This document shows positions 22,326-37,241 of a stretch of 64,000 nucleotides of DNA, piece after piece. This stretch comes from Berberis thunbergii (lineage: Eukaryota; Streptophyta; Magnoliopsida; Ranunculales; Berberidaceae). The position numbers were made by a program, and so were the translations under genes. Under the pieces are notes generated by a model, which made no database searches, was not told the DNA's origin, and saw only the letters and a list, made by a program, of their open reading frames with translations. Position 1 is the first letter of the stretch, and every line of letters starts with the position of its first letter. The stretch spans positions 159,239 through 223,238 of the forward strand of contig QNQO01005771.1 of assembly GCA_003290165.1 (NCBI GenBank), written 5' to 3'.

Positions 22326-23334
22326 TGACCATTACTGATTGTAATACCATCTGGCACAATTATTACCAATGCAGCTACCGCACTGGCTATTTTGAGTATA
22401 TTTGTTTGCTATATTAAACTTTTAGAAAGAAAAAAACTATGAAAGAAAAAGGCGACTGACATGGAAGGCTTTGAAGATTTTTACATGATACTTCAGTATG
22501 TGCTGTTGAAGGAAGAAGAGTACCTTGTTCTGTATACTTCAACACGACTAGCATGCATGCTGTATAGTGGGTTCGACCTTGGATGTCAAAGCAACTATGA
22601 TCTAACTGGAACTTAATTGACCCATCTGCCCCCAGTTGGAGAAAAATTGCGGCTTTTTTTGGAACTGAGCCCTATATACCATTCCTGCACTGAAGATTCT
22701 TCTTAGGAACTTCAAAATTTGTTAAAACAAATAATCATGTGTATACTACAAGAAAGAGAACTCCAATACGTACATGAGCTTACGCAGAAAAAGCTCTGGA
22801 TGAATACTTGCTCCAAATCCAGCAGGGTAACTAAGAGCCAAAGCATACAGCAAGGCACTCAAGGTAAGAAGATTTCACGAGATGAGACATCTTATCTCAT
22901 TTTGTCACATTCTGTTCTTTCAAACCTCCCTAACTCTCCAGTAGTGATATTTACAGAACCTAAAAGAAAATGTAAACGCACATACATGAGTGCAATCAAA
23001 AGCCTACACCTTAGCTATGAAGGATAAGTGTGGTGTACCGTGTGCACCTCTCATATGCTTCTCAGGCATTTCAAGTAGAGCCTAGCTTTTGAGGATTATA
23101 ATGCCTTTCTTACCTTTTAAATGGCCTATAAAAAATGTGTTAATCATTTGTGTGTCAAATCTCTGTTGCAAAACATAAGTGTAAACATAAATATGCAAGC
23201 GGAAAGATGGCTTACTTGGAGAACAGGATCAGCTTTGAAGGGTGCAGGATTTTTATTGGTTCGAACCGAGGACACTATACCATCTGCCACAAGTCTTACC
23301 TGCTGAGCAAACACCTATTGGCTTCATTGAATGT
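22326..23334. other. Intergenic, downstream of REV1
   Basis: Between the transposon and the REV1 stop codon. It should hold the REV1 3' untranslated region on the minus strand. No other gene is supportable; the open frames at 22719-23027 and 23121-23359 lack any family feature. Confidence 0.5.
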
Positions 23335-26300
23335 TTATATGTTCAAATTCCCCCCATAGTTCTCAACAAATGAAGCCTAGAACAGAAGCATGAAAAACAA
23401 GGGTTATATACATTAAAAAAAAACACCTCGAATAAAGAAATTGCAAGCAAAACGAACACAAGCCCATTTCAGGCTGCAAAGACCAACGGTGATTCGACAC
23501 CATGAACAGATTTGCCATATTACAGTTCTATAACCCACACAATGATTGAGGATGCGGAACTCAAACTAGTATTGCAGAAAGGTGCTGCCACTTTCTTTTC
23601 TTATTATTTTCATTACATACCCAAACCAAAAGATAATTATAGGAATAAAACAACAAAAAAATGGCTGCTATCTTACATCATATATTAATATCCTTATTTA
23701 GAATTGGGGCTTGTGTGATTATATAAAATTACCACTCTGATTATATATTCATGACAAAAAACATGGTAAAAATGATCAAGTATCATCGATCCATGTTTTT
23801 TTGTCCAATTCATAGCACAAAGAGTATACTGTTAATAATTAACTTCAGGGAATAATGACAACTATTGTGCACAACTTACTGCTACTAAAGAAACTATATG
23901 AATTAGATACCTGGAGGTACGGAAGAACTCGATCATAAACTTGAAAGAAAACCCTTGATTTCAAGAAGAACCTGAGGAAACAGAAACCATCCATTAACAA
24001 TGCAATGTTGTTTGTGGCGCAGATAACAGTACCACTTCCTTTCACAAGTAGATGCATCCAAGAAATTGATTGGCATTGTGCACCAATCAGTTACAACTCT
24101 ATAAATCATAAAATTGATAATGGGCTTGGATATAAGTAAGCCCAAGTTAATTTACATTTATTATTGTTTCAAATGTAGTTATACAATGCAGATGCACAAC
24201 TTAAAAAATGGAATATAATCACTTAGTTTTAAAATTTCAAAATAAAATAGAATAATAATCAATTAATCTTAGTTATCAAAACGTGTATCGTAACGTATAT
24301 AGGAAACCTAAGTTTAAGATATAATTTTGATGGTTTAAGATATAATTTCGTTGGAGTACCTTCTTAAAAGCCGAAAGCATAGATAAATCTCCTCCATATC
24401 ATTCTTTATATTTAACTCAATGTACTGGCGAAGAAGCTCACACAATCTGGAAACCGCTTCATCTTCCAAATCATTACTTGCATCCATTAAAAGAGGAAGC
24501 ACTGATATTAATCTCTGCAGAATGGAAGATAAAAGGCAAGGCGGCCTACATTTATTATACATATCTGCAAAAACGTTCAATATCAAGTGGTTGCTGGCAT
24601 CAAATTTATCAACCCACTCCGGTGGACTTCCCACCCAAAGATTGTTCCTTGAAACAGAATTCAGCCCGCCCGAATTATTTTCAACATCTTTCATTCTTGC
24701 TATGTCACAAGAAGGCTCCCTTCCAACCATAGGAGGATCACCAGAAAGTTCTGGCCCTCTGTGAGCAGGAAGTGACTCAAGTATGTCAACCTTCAATTCT
24801 TCAGGTAACTGCTGTAGAATTGATATGTCTACTTGACTTAGAGATGCAGGCATTACATCAACATGTGCTGCATCTATGGTGTTAACACGCAAGTTAGAGG
24901 TTCCAGCCTCAGATGCAGCTAAACATTGGCTTTCCTGAATCATTGAATATTTATCGTATTAATTAACAACAAAACAAAAATGAACAAGAATGTGAAAGTA
25001 CAAATGGATCAAGACCTGTTTCAACTTTTGTTTGCCAGACCAGTGTACTGCCATATTAATCTCAGCATTATTTCCCTGATGAACTTTCTCTGCATCAGTA
25101 TCTGAAGACTTCTGTATCCAACAAAGATAGGGGAGTGAGGTCACCGCCCGTTTCAAATGAACAAACAACAAAACAGAATAAAATGAAATTTAACAAGTCT
25201 CCAGTTAACCTTCTTCAGAAATTCAAAATTTTAACAAATAATACATGAGATAATTAGTGATCTTTGTGAAAAAAAAATCCATTCAGGCCCAAGGAGTAAG
25301 TGAATCAAATACGACACATTCTGCAAAATAGATGCTTAAAACTGAAATGTTGGAATGTATACTTTATGGTACTAATCATAACACATTTCAACTACCAGTT
25401 CCATGATTTTAAATCAATACTCGTTAGCTGGAAAAAGCAGAGAAAAATAGTTTGCATGTAAAACTGTTCACAGGGATTATTATGAGCTTTCACAGAAGGC
25501 ATACTATGAAAAACAATTTGCAGTGGGAAGAGAATTGGACAACCAAGTGTACCCTGTCATGGTATCACATCGCACAAGGAAAATACTATGCTTTTCTTCA
25601 TCTGCCCCATAATAAAATAAAACAAAAGACATCAAGCACCTTGGAAGAATAACAATTCACCTATACTACAAAAGATGTCAGAACCAGGCAGCTAACAGCA
25701 TTAGTGTATTCGACATTTGACATTTTTAGATATCTCTAAACGTGAAGCGTTTCATTGTAATACTTATCGAAAATACTAGGAAACCAGGTTGACTTGGCGT
25801 GATCTTGAAAAAATGATGAAATCCCCAAAGTGTTTGTGTATCTCGAGGTTGTAAAACAAATGCCACATCACCCTAGTTCCCTAGCAAAATGAGCACTTAA
25901 GAATTGAGTTTCCTTTTACGAAGAGATGTTGTCATTGAAACAAAAACATTAGAAGTTCATGCATAAAGATACGTACATAACCTTTGCAGTTTTTCTTATG
26001 ATATTAATATGGTAAGTGCATTTATTAGATACAGTCACCAATGGAAAGTGTATATGAGATTGAGTTGAGTTATTGCTTATCGTCAGTCAACAATTACAGC
26101 AGCGCACAATGTCACTAGGTATAATTATTAACTTATACGAGCAATAATAAATAAATCAATCAATCAAAAGAAAGCTAACCTTGTATTTATTTGTGGCTTT
26201 GTCTAGGTGAACATAATGCTGAATAAAAGATCCCTTCCCCTTCTTCCCACCTGGATAAGAAAGAAGTCAATACATTAAGACACCATTTTAAGACAGTAGT

Positions 26301-29300
26301 TCAAATCTCAGATAGTGTAGTTACCTCCAACTTCTTCAGTCGACAAGGTGCATACACCCTTGCCATTTTTCCTATCTATGAACTCTGATAATTTCCCACC
26401 ATACATTTCATTCATTTCTGAAAAAATTTCTGGAGGAAGACTCTTTATAACTCCCATATCAAGATCAACTATCGGCGGCAAAGTCGAAGGCCCGCCTCGA
26501 CTTGAAGTTTCGTTGCTAGATTGATTGGTTTGCATCGGACAAGAAGCAGTTGATTTGCTAAAGAAATAACTCGAATTTCCATCGGGGCCCTTTTCGCCAT
26601 GGTTTGCAAGAGTAGTCTTGAATTTTCCATCAACCCGCTGTGCACCTGTTACAGCATTTTAAGTTTTAAACTACAAAGGAAACTTCTAAGAGCTACCATA
26701 ACAGCACGGCTAACTAACTAGTATGACCTCTCATGAAAAATCTCATAATGTTCAATATTTAATACAAATGCGAAGTATAAAAAAACAATATAAGACTCAT
26801 CAACCAAGAGACAGAAACAGAAGCTACAGTTATCATCTCATGTATCTTGCTCTGCCCACTCATTTGGGAATGAAACTTTTACTTAAAAAATAAATAAATG
26901 TAAATATAAAAAAGAAAGAGTAAAAGTAAATATAGGAACCAGTACAAGGTACATAAACGTATTCATTATTGCATGAAACATCCCAAGCATCAACAAAAAC
27001 ATAGTTGAGCCAAATAAATTATGAGGAATCAAGGTCTTTTATCTCCCCTAATATTTTTACGCTGTAGTAATACCCCATGGTGCCCACCCTATAAATATCA
27101 CACCTCAGCTCCACTTGATATCAGCCCTATTCAATAGTTATTCTTTTTAGAGTGAACGGACATGTGAATGGCAAATCTAAGATATATTAAGGACAGACAT
27201 AGTACCTTGAGGCATCATAATTTAGCTTATGATGTGCATATACACGGAAAGTGTTAATCAAAAATGAAAATGGAGTCAAAAACTGTTGGTTATATTTTTA
27301 TGCACAGTCACTAGTATCCATATTTTTAGGATGCCTATATATCACTGTGGCAAGAATATATCAGAGCCTGACACTCTCGTTGGATGAATTCTTTTAAGGG
27401 TACTTTTTCCTCTTAATCGAGTAAGAGGTATGGATTTCTTGGAAAATATGCTAACTTCAACTACATTCAGATCTCTTATTAGATCCAGAGGCACAATGGA
27501 ACACCCCCTGAGTCTGTTGAAAGGAATGAATCCGAGAGCTGTTATTAGTTTAATGTTAATGCTTTTTCAGTTACTTGTATGTCAGTCACTATTATATATC
27601 AGAGACATTGTGCTCATTTTTTTTCTTTTATGCTCCTTTGACGTATCACAAGTGCCCATGCAGAATGGAGCCATAAACTTACTCATTTTTTACAAGGATT
27701 ACCCTGCCATGAAGATGATTCTCACAAGAAAAGAAAATCAGCTCATTTTGACATTCATAGCAACATAAAAACAAGTGTAAACTAGTAACAGATTCATATT
27801 TATAAAGCTAACAGGCCAATTTTTCCATTGCAACACTAAATAGGCAATTTACCTTCATCAACCCTTTCACTCAATGAGCAAGAAGCTTCTTTGGTAATCA
27901 CAGGGGCAGAAGCAAGCCATGTTCTGAGGGCATTTCTTTCACGTCCTTCAGATAAGGATAATAAAAAAATAAAAAGTTAGAACTCAGAAAGGGACGAGAA
28001 CACCCCTTGTGAAGATGCAAGATACTCCAAACGACCAACATCCTGAAATAATTTTATTTAAATAAGCAACAAATAAAAGAAAGTCTCTTCACCTTGTCCA
28101 CCCATATCTGCACTTTCCAGCCTTGTAACTTGCATACCCATTCCCCGGATCTCCTTAACATCTAATTCAGAGATCAGCGGTCAAAGATATTTGCAATAGC
28201 ACATATTTGGAAGACAAAACCAACTTTAATGTGAGATCTTTTGCACGAAAAATAGTTCAGAAGAAAATATGAACATGTATTGCAAGGAGAGTAGAACTAA
28301 GGGTGTGTTTGGTTGTAGATAATCCTATACCATGGGAATTCATGAGAGGACTAAATCTAAGCTAATTTGAGCTTCACCCGTCAATCCACCATTAGATTTT
28401 GTGATCAATGGTGGGAATGGAAATCCCATGAACATAAGAATCACACTTCTTCTCTTGGTGGATTGGTGAGTGAAGTGCAATCAATTTTACATAGCCAATC
28501 TTGTGAATGAACAAAAAAGAACAATACATTAGAATTTAGAAGTGATAGTTGCATGTGTCAAAAACAAAAATGATGAAATTTTCAAAAAACAAAACCAACC
28601 AAAAAAAATATATTACTCCTTGCAGAGTAGAATATCTAGTAGTTCCAAGGATGTACCAAGATAAGTTGATCTTTCTAATGACCAAACAGCATAAAGCATG
28701 TATTAAGCGTGAAAAAAAAGGTTAACAAGGAGAGCAAAACGCTCACACAAAAAATCAACAGCAAAGGGAAAAGGGACAAAATACAAAAGAAATTACAAAC
28801 ATACAATCAAATTAAAGCATTGAACAAGTTCTCCCAGCTAAAGACAATTTGTGAGAATGGGATACCATCAAGCATTTCAAAGAGAAGTTGATGAACAATA
28901 ATAGTGCTCAAGGGATATAGATCACAGGCAAAACAGGATTCCAGTTGATGACCAACAATGACTGATAAATAATAATAAAAACTTGAGGGTTAAATTGTGC
29001 TATTCCTAAAAAATAAAAAATAAACAATATGTACCCATGACCTTGATGTGCGATTGTCTCATTTTTTTTCGTAACCGTTCATGGATTTAAATCCTCATCA
29101 ATTCTAATTTTTTAACCTATATATGGGTTTAGTTAATAAAGATACACCCTTGTCTGATAAGTCACTGTATATCTGTCGAACAAAAGGTGACAAGTGAACT
29201 TACCTAACTGAAAAGAACTAAATAGTTGCTTGCTTATTCTTTGAAGGACATCTGCTTCATCAGTAGCTATTGGAACCTATAACAATGAAAAGTGAAAACA

Positions 29301-31417
29301 GAACAAGAGGTTGGAGACTGAAGATGAAAACAAATAGTCAGAAAGGTTACTGTGAAATTTCTATATCCAACACACTACCGTCATTGAATGGCTTAGGTTA
29401 TCACATTCTCCACATCCCATATACTTTGTCGGCTCCCCCGCATTGCTCCTTCTCTTTTTCACCTGACATTCACAATTACCCAAAAAAAACCTTGCTTCAT
29501 GTAAATAATTATTGTAACATCTTAGAAAACTATACATTTAATTATAATATATATATATATATATATCCATAAAAATACTCAAAAGTGACAGGTCATCCCT
29601 GTAGTAATAATAATACCTTCAAAGTGATGGTGCGGCCCTGAACTCCACATTCCTGTAACCGTGACGCAACCTCATTGCAGAGGTTTACAAGAAAATTTTG
29701 ACTCTAAAAAATAGGGCCAGTATCAAAACTAAACCAAATAATCCTAATAAAAAAAATCAACAAATACGTCTTAATTTGGCATGATACCAACATCTTTAAA
29801 ATCATTGAACCTCACACCCCAGTTAACTTCTGCTCCAACCGATTTCGTCTCCTGTGGATTTATAAAATACAAAGCAAATGGCATAAAAAAACTGTTAAAA
29901 TAAACAATAGAACTAACTAGTTGATCAAACAATGATACTCAAATACATACATGTGACAAGTGTGTGCATCACTTAATATGACACAACATGTGAATTTTAT
30001 TGTGGGGAGTTAATTTTTCTTTGTTTCAAGGGAATTTTCTTTGTAAACTTAATGGATATGGGAAACATCATGCATAGACACTAAAACTGCTCGTGCAATC
30101 ATTATGGCCTGCCTTCATGGGGCTTTGCAATCATTGTGGCTTTGCACTAACCATTTTCAAGATGTTAGCAACATAAATGACATATATAAAACTCTGATAC
30201 ATACGAGAGTAAAGATGCTTCATCTAAAAGTTCAGTTCAAGAATGAAACAGATAATCCAGTTACCATTGGAAACTTCATGCACTGTCAGGCTTTTCATGC
30301 AGTAAATTATGAACGGAGTGCAAGGCAGAAACTAGGAAATTATCTAACTGGATTTTGGACAAACAATTGGAATGTAATGCCGAGTCAACCATATAGGCAT
30401 TAAAAATTTGACAAAAAAGATATTTAGCTCTTCAAGACTCCAAGTATCGTACACATATCATACTATCTGTGCATGCGCAAGAAGATAGAGAGAAAGAGAA
30501 AAAGAAAGAGAGAGAGACCTTCAGAGTTGAAGGGTCATTTGATCTTGCTATATCATAATTGTTTAAAAAAACAATTGTTTAGTAAGAAGTATAAACAATG
30601 AAGGGATTTAAGGATGCCTAAACTCTACACACGATCAGCGATAATGACTGTAATGGATTACAAAACTACAAAACAAGGTCTAACTGATTTACATATTTAA
30701 AATTGAGATGTATGCATGAAAATGATTTAGAATACAGTTCCTGTCTATCAAAGAATCTTTTGGGTTTGTCATGGATCACATACAGAAAACATAATCATTT
30801 CATTTATTCATTAAAGCAAACTTTGACGGCCTTGTTATTTGTTAACAAAATTCCACCAAAGCATTTATCCTTTCACTCCTATCTTACTGGATTGCAGTTT
30901 AACTTTAAAATCAAGCAGACATAGGGCCTGCTACTTCTTCATGGTTAACAGAAACAATTTCAGTGTATAATGCATTCTATTATTGATAATAATAATAAAA
31001 AAATACCAGAATGATTAGTGCTGTCTAAACTAAGCATAAAACAGCAGAACAAAACAACTTTTCTCTTGAACTGAAGTCAAAAAACACTATTGCCAAACCT
31101 GAAGCTCTCCAACTTGCCGATTATCAATTCCTCTACTGTAGTTCCACAGCATATCACCAGTCTTTGCACCAAAGTCCCTTCTAAGAGATTCCTAAAAAAG
31201 GCATGCCAGTAAATTACTAAAAAATTGGAACATTATAATACATTTTTTAAGTAGAAGAATAAGCCTCAAAATGAAAAGATGAATTCCACATATTTACATC
31301 AGCAGCAAGAAAACAAGAGTCTATCCTGTTGAAAACAGAGAATGTGATATAGCTAATAGCTTATAGCAATACTTCATGGCATGTTGTACCAAAATGTTAC
31401 GATTTAATATTTTTAAC

Positions 31418-31479
<62 letters not shown>

Positions 31480-34400
31480 TAACCCTACAGAGCAACAATC
31501 ACAAGAAACTCATAAATGAAAAATCACAACAGGCCATCTTGTTCGCCACATAGGTAATGTCATACGAAACACAGAAATGAAAAACCACAGGACCAAAATG
31601 GAAGTATTTTACGCTTGATTCAGAGAAACCTTACTTTATGCAAATACATGTGCAAGTAACAAAAGAAAAGAATTGCTCATAGTTTACACAACTATCCAGA
31701 AGCAATCACAGAGGTGGATGTCGAAAGGAGATGAAGGAAAGCACAAGCAAGCATATACATAAAGCTGGCCAAAATACCTTTGAAATCGCACGCAGTTGGC
31801 TGCAAGTTTCAATGTACAGCTTTTTCAACTTTTCCTCTAAAACACGCCCAATGCCTGGAAGTGATTTAATTGGAAGATCATCCAAAAAGCTTTCCACCTG
31901 TTAAACAAATCAGGGTTAAAGGTTAACAAATGTCAATGCCACAGTTTTTAAACAACAACTAACTTAAGTGAGCGATTAAATAACTGCACATATACACAAG
32001 CAGACACTCTGATCAACAGATTGATGATTTTGAAAGCACTTAACCTCCAGTAGTTTAACTAATCACTTGGTACAAAGCCATTAGCTTATCTTTCAAAAAG
32101 TCATTGCAGAAGTGAAAAGGGGCTTTCAAGCAACAGTGTAAAAAAGACCACAACAACAAACCTCACCTTCTCGGGAGAGATGTAGCATTGACCATTTGGT
32201 TTAGCAGCTCTGGTGGCTAGACGGGCCATTAACATATTTCCAGAAACACCAGCACTTGCAGTACATCCTGTAGTTTCTATTATCTCCTTTCTGATTACTG
32301 AAGCGATATGCTCAGGATCTTCATCTTCTCTATCCGTTACATCAAGAAACGCTTCATCGCAACTCACAGCCTGTATTATCCAATAAGAGTTAGCTTGTCA
32401 GGAAAGAAACTAAGAAGAGTGAAAAGACGGTTTGAATTGAACATTTCAAGGTATCCGCATAGTGATAGTACATACCTGAACTTTGTTACAGTACTTGTGC
32501 AAGATGTTATAAAACTGATCAGCAACCTGCAACGTATACGGATGTCAGTTTCCATCTGATAAAAACTCAGATGATGATAACTCATTTGTATCAGGAAAAA
32601 TTGTGTATGTAAATTCAACCTCTAGTGTTTTATTTTAAAGGTCCTATTACATGGAAATTCAACCTCAATGTTTCTTATTCACACCACTTCAACTCCGCCA
32701 TTGCTACCATCACACCACCTCTGTGATATCGACACTACAAAGACCCGCTTTAATTCCACACAAGCACTGCCGCCACCACGATCACCACCACCAGAAAATC
32801 ACGACCAAGCAAACCCACACACGAGTCATCATCACTGCCACCAACTACCAAGGCACCACCCCGCTACCACTACCTTCAGCATCCTTACCATTACAACCAG
32901 CTACCAAGCCCCATTCACCACCATCACAATGAATGGTACGTAACATGTTCTACTTAGAAAACATCTATATTTGATTATTTGAAGTTGATTTTATATTTTT
33001 CAAAATGCAATCTAACAACAGCAATTAATAGAGAAAAATAAAATTAAAATGCAGATTTCTCCATGGAACAACAGAACCTATCAAGAAAAGAGGAAAAGAG
33101 AAAAAGAAAAAGTGCACTCATCCTTGAACCCACCTCCAGCACTTACCTCTTCATATGCTGTAAAGTTATATGGAAGAATAACAAGGTGAGGACAAAGAGC
33201 TTTGGCATCTCTAACAAATATCCCTGCCCTTACTCCTATATAAATAAATAAATAAGTCGTCAACATAAAACAATCCATAACCATAAAAAAATAATAATAA
33301 TAATAATAAATAAATAAATAAAACAAATAAGTTTATAAATGACAACTGAACTATATATGAAGTACTCGACATATATTATATTATTATGAACCATAATCTC
33401 GTGCAGGATAGTTTGCAGAGGAAATTTCAGCTGTCCCTCTGGGACTATCTGAATGGCACACAGCTACAGGCTTATCTTGCAACTCAGGATGGTCCCGGAT
33501 GACAACAGCCACAAAAAAACAGTCCTGCAACAGGATGCAATTACCATTTCAAACATCCAAGTTAAACAAATCAATCCAAGCATATGATAAGATCATAGAT
33601 ACACATGGGTTCCTTTATCTTTTGATAATGTAGAAGCAGTGAAGTTTCACAATCAGCTAGACAGGCAACTCAATAGGGCCAAGATCAACGATAAAAGTTG
33701 AAGATGAAATGTAAGGAATTGGCAACCATGAAAAAAAAAAATTTTACCATGTCTACATGGAGGATAGCAGTTCTTTGAGCTTTAGTGGGATTGTCATTCT
33801 TAACATTAGCAGTAGAGCTAGGAAAACGCTTACGATACCGTTTCCTCCAAGTTCCAATGAAATGTAGCCTTGAGCTCTACATAGAAAACATATAATATGA
33901 GACAAGAAACTCAAACATGATAGTAACAACAACCGTTACTACAAACAACTGGGCACGCAAGTAACCCAAAATCACTGCAAATAATCCCGAATCTCAGTAG
34001 AATATGCACCAGGACAAATTTCAGAAGTCAAAGGAACCTACTAATTTTTCACCTCACCCCACCCTTCGGATTTCCAAGACGAATGTCACACGAGTCGCAA
34101 GTTTTCACGATTTTTGTGCATCCTCGCCAAAGTTCTACTATTTATTTCAAGAACCAATCCATTCTAAGAAGAGCAAGGAAGGAAAATTACGAATCTTGAC
34201 CAAGGTTGCACCAAACAAGAATGCAATCTTTGGATTCTCCCAAAAACCTCATGCCTCGTCGATGTCCAACCTCCTAAGATTCTAACTAACCCTTCATAGT
34301 TTGTGAGCTTGTTCCTTACAACATCCCGCATGAAAAACAAACTTCCAGAGGATATGCCAAACTAAAAATGGAAAAACAAATACAGATTCTCAAGAATGAG

Positions 34401-37241
34401 CATAAAGTAAGGTAACGAGAATCCAGCACAACCATCATGTCTACTTGCTGTCCCCAAGGAATTGATTGAGAACTTTCAGGTGGTGACTCGAAATTTGTTC
34501 CTTCTATGTATATAATTCGGTAAACCAAACTTTGAAAAGAACTTAGCCACAAAAATGTCAACCAAAATTTGAATCATTGATACATTTATAAAGATTTTAA
34601 TGTCAAGTTTGTATTGGCATATAAAAGAAATTTGTTACTTAAAAAAACACATGAGATAGACTACAAGAAAAAGGCATAAAAATAAACTGACCAGAATAAC
34701 AAACTAAATACTTAAATGGGCAATTATCCCAATAACTCCATAATCCACAAACAGACTCCCCTAAATTCCAAAAAAAACCCTACACCAACCAAAGAGCAAA
34801 CTTTTAATATCCATCACCCAACTAACTTGTGTGTCAACAAGAAAAATAGTCCAAATAATACAAATGAAGGAGATGGTCAAGTGGCATTCAACAAGATAGA
34901 CATTAGAGGACAGGCATACATCATGATTCACGTTCTCTTTTTTAGCTTGGCTTAAGTTGGTATCTCGTTAAGGATCAAGCTCCACACCAGGAATTTCTCA
35001 ACTAAAATAAACTACAGACAAAAGTAGTAAAGCAACTACCTGGGGAAACTACTTTCTTTTATGAGAGTCAGGGACCGTTACTTCATGAAATATGAAATAA
35101 AGAAATGTGAGAAGGAAAGCAATAATTACTTTTATAAACCATTACCTTGAAGTAGTTCTCCACAAAGTTGGGATCCCCGCGAGTTGAATGATATTCATTA
35201 GAACTAGAACTGACTGCACTTCTTGGATTACAAGAAGTATGTACTTTTTGATCATTTAAGCAATCATTAGCAGAAGCAGAAGACCTGTAAAGGCTGGACT
35301 CGAATTCAGCAGGGACAATTTTTTCATCTTTTATATCTGTAGAATTTTGTACGCCCTCCCTTAACTCAGACGACTTTTCATCAATAAATGCAGATTCTTC
35401 ATTAATCAATTCACAACATTTTGCCCCACCAGAACTGGAAACTTCTCCACTGCACTCCGAATCATACTTCAAAGATTCACCGACCTCACATGTTATCTCC
35501 TCAGCTATAGCATCGCTCTGCATAGGACTATCGGTTTCAGGTTGAACACGGGAGTTAAGTGGTGTTTCAGCATTATCAGCTGTTGAATTGCTTTTACGTG
35601 CAAAGAAGGTAGACAATTTCATTTGCTTATGCGTTGCATTTACAAGCTGGTCAAGTTGATAAGGAACCCCTGGAACGTGAGAACAGAATCAGTCAATAAA
35701 ATTCTCAATGACCAATCATATCTTCCACTTCTGCAATGTTAGTAACATAAAACCAATATCTAACAATATAATCATGCAAATCTAAGGCTCGACACTTGAG
35801 AATTTCGAAAAGTACAAGACTTGTCTAAAATCACTCAAGATGACTGTGTATTGCAAATGATTTTTCAGTTGGAACTAAGACTTCCTAGTTATGAATCTTA
35901 TGATGCAGTGATGCACAACTGACTTTCTCCTAATTATTCCTAAAATAAGAAACTGAACATATAAAATAAGTCAAAATGCTTCCTTCTTGAGTTCTTCTCA
36001 AAAAACAACAACCTCAACTGGGGTTTGACAACTAAGGCTGTGTTTGATGGCAGTGGCAATTTTTCATTCAAAATTTTATAGAGATAACTTGCTCATCCCC
36101 GGGAAAATTTTCTTTATGCAATGGGTGGGAAATGTTTTCTCCTACCTTGATTGGAAACTAGATAGCACTTTTGCTATTCATCCCACGCAACATTGTAGCC
36201 TCTATTGCAATCAATCAAAACAAACTTTTATGGATTACGCTACTTGTCACATACTGAACTTAAAACATGAAACACAATAGTGAGACTCAAAACATATTGG
36301 ATAGCATAAAGATAATAATCAATCAATCTTCAAACTTTTGAAATAATTGACATAAACCAAACAGAGACAGTGAGAATTTACTATCAATGCAATAGAAACC
36401 ACTAATTGCTTACAATTCAAAAGCTTATTAGCAGCTACGCATTCAAGAATCCACATCGGTTTAACCACCGGGAGCCCACGGCTGAAAGACCTATCCCCAA
36501 AAAAACAACCAAGAAAAGTCACCAAAAACAACCTTATAACCATCCAAGAACTGATTTATTGAAATCTTAATAGAAAAAAAAAAAAAAAGGATTGGATCTT
36601 AAACCTGATATTCTTCAGTTTACTGTCAGGCAGATTACTACAGATTATATGAGTCACACGACTCCGCGAGAAGTAATTCTCGTACCTTCCGCCATATTTC
36701 AACATGTAACTTCGAAGCTCCTGCAATAAATCATATTCAAAATTCAAAATTACAACTCAAACCTAAATTCTAAAGACGAAACCCTAGAAATGAAAATGAA
36801 ATCGAACCTGATTGGAAGGAACGGTGAATCCATCAACAAAGATTGAAACACCATTAAAGAGAGGTTTCACCGCATTCGGATCGCCACCGAGCGATGTGCT
36901 TGAAGCATCAGTATCGAACTGGTTCTGCAGTTTCCGGTTCTTTTCAACCATGTAACTACACAGATTGAGAAAAATATATATCAATAAACGAAATATACAT
37001 AAAGAACTCAATAATTCAAATAGAATGAAAGAGATAAAAGAGAGAGGAGAGACCTTCCGAAATCGATGAAAGGAGATTTGCGAGAGGAGGTTTTGGAGGA
37101 AGAAAGAGCGTTGGCGCCCCAAGCCATGCCTAGGGTTTTCTGATCCGGCGTTCTCTTCTTGTTCGCGCTGTTGGAGTTCGATACGTGGCTTCGTTTCGAC
37201 TTTCCGGATGAATTTGCAGAGCGTGATGAGTTCGAATTCAT
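23335..37241 (-). CDS. REV1: REV1 translesion DNA polymerase (Y-family deoxycytidyl transferase), 23 exons
   Basis: Exons: 37241-37054, 36955-36808, 36720-36605, 36490-36414, 35669-35146, 33876-33748, 33524-33392, 33235-33147, 32526-32476, 32370-32167, 31897-31778, 31191-31099, 29851-29792, 29703-29617, 29276-29204, 28161-28093, 27945-27853, 26645-26325, 26250-26180, 25111-25016, 24934-24360, 23971-23911, 23376-23335. All junctions are GT-AG, phases agree, and the sum is 3420 bases, or 1139 residues, near the length I recall for Arabidopsis REV1. Residues 95-180 are the BRCT domain. WRKRY lies at 299-303. Catalytic acids are D331 (HVDMDCFF) and D428/E429 (SCDEAFLD). Helix-hairpin sequence LPGIGRVLEEKLKKL follows. 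Two ubiquitin-binding motifs have their Leu-Pro at 821-822 and 957-958. The last 110 residues are the polymerase-interaction domain. REV1 inserts dCMP opposite damaged bases in the nucleus and recruits Pol zeta. Start: the Met at 37241, in frame with the BRCT exon; an overlapping frame from 37287 is a shadow. Confidence 0.93.
29545..29567. repeat. AT dinucleotide microsatellite
   Basis: About eleven AT units within REV1 intron 14. Confidence 0.8.
31418..31477. repeat. AAT trinucleotide microsatellite
   Basis: About twenty uninterrupted AAT units in REV1 intron 11, a likely length-polymorphic marker. Confidence 0.9.
32660..32935. repeat. CCA-rich low-complexity insertion in a REV1 intron
   Basis: Intron 8 holds a stretch dense in CCACCA, CATCAC and ACCACC words, unlike the AT-rich DNA on both sides. 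Two overlapping open frames here give His/Pro/Thr-rich strings with no family features, so I call it simple sequence. Confidence 0.5.

Noticed and set aside
28303..28600. Second Tourist-like MITE (starts TAAGGGTGTGTTTGGTTG)
   Set aside because: Only one terminal repeat is clear; no matching right end or TAA flank was found, so at most a truncated copy.
32651..32943. Two overlapping His/Pro/Thr-rich open frames
   Set aside because: They are translations of CCA-rich simple sequence inside a REV1 intron.
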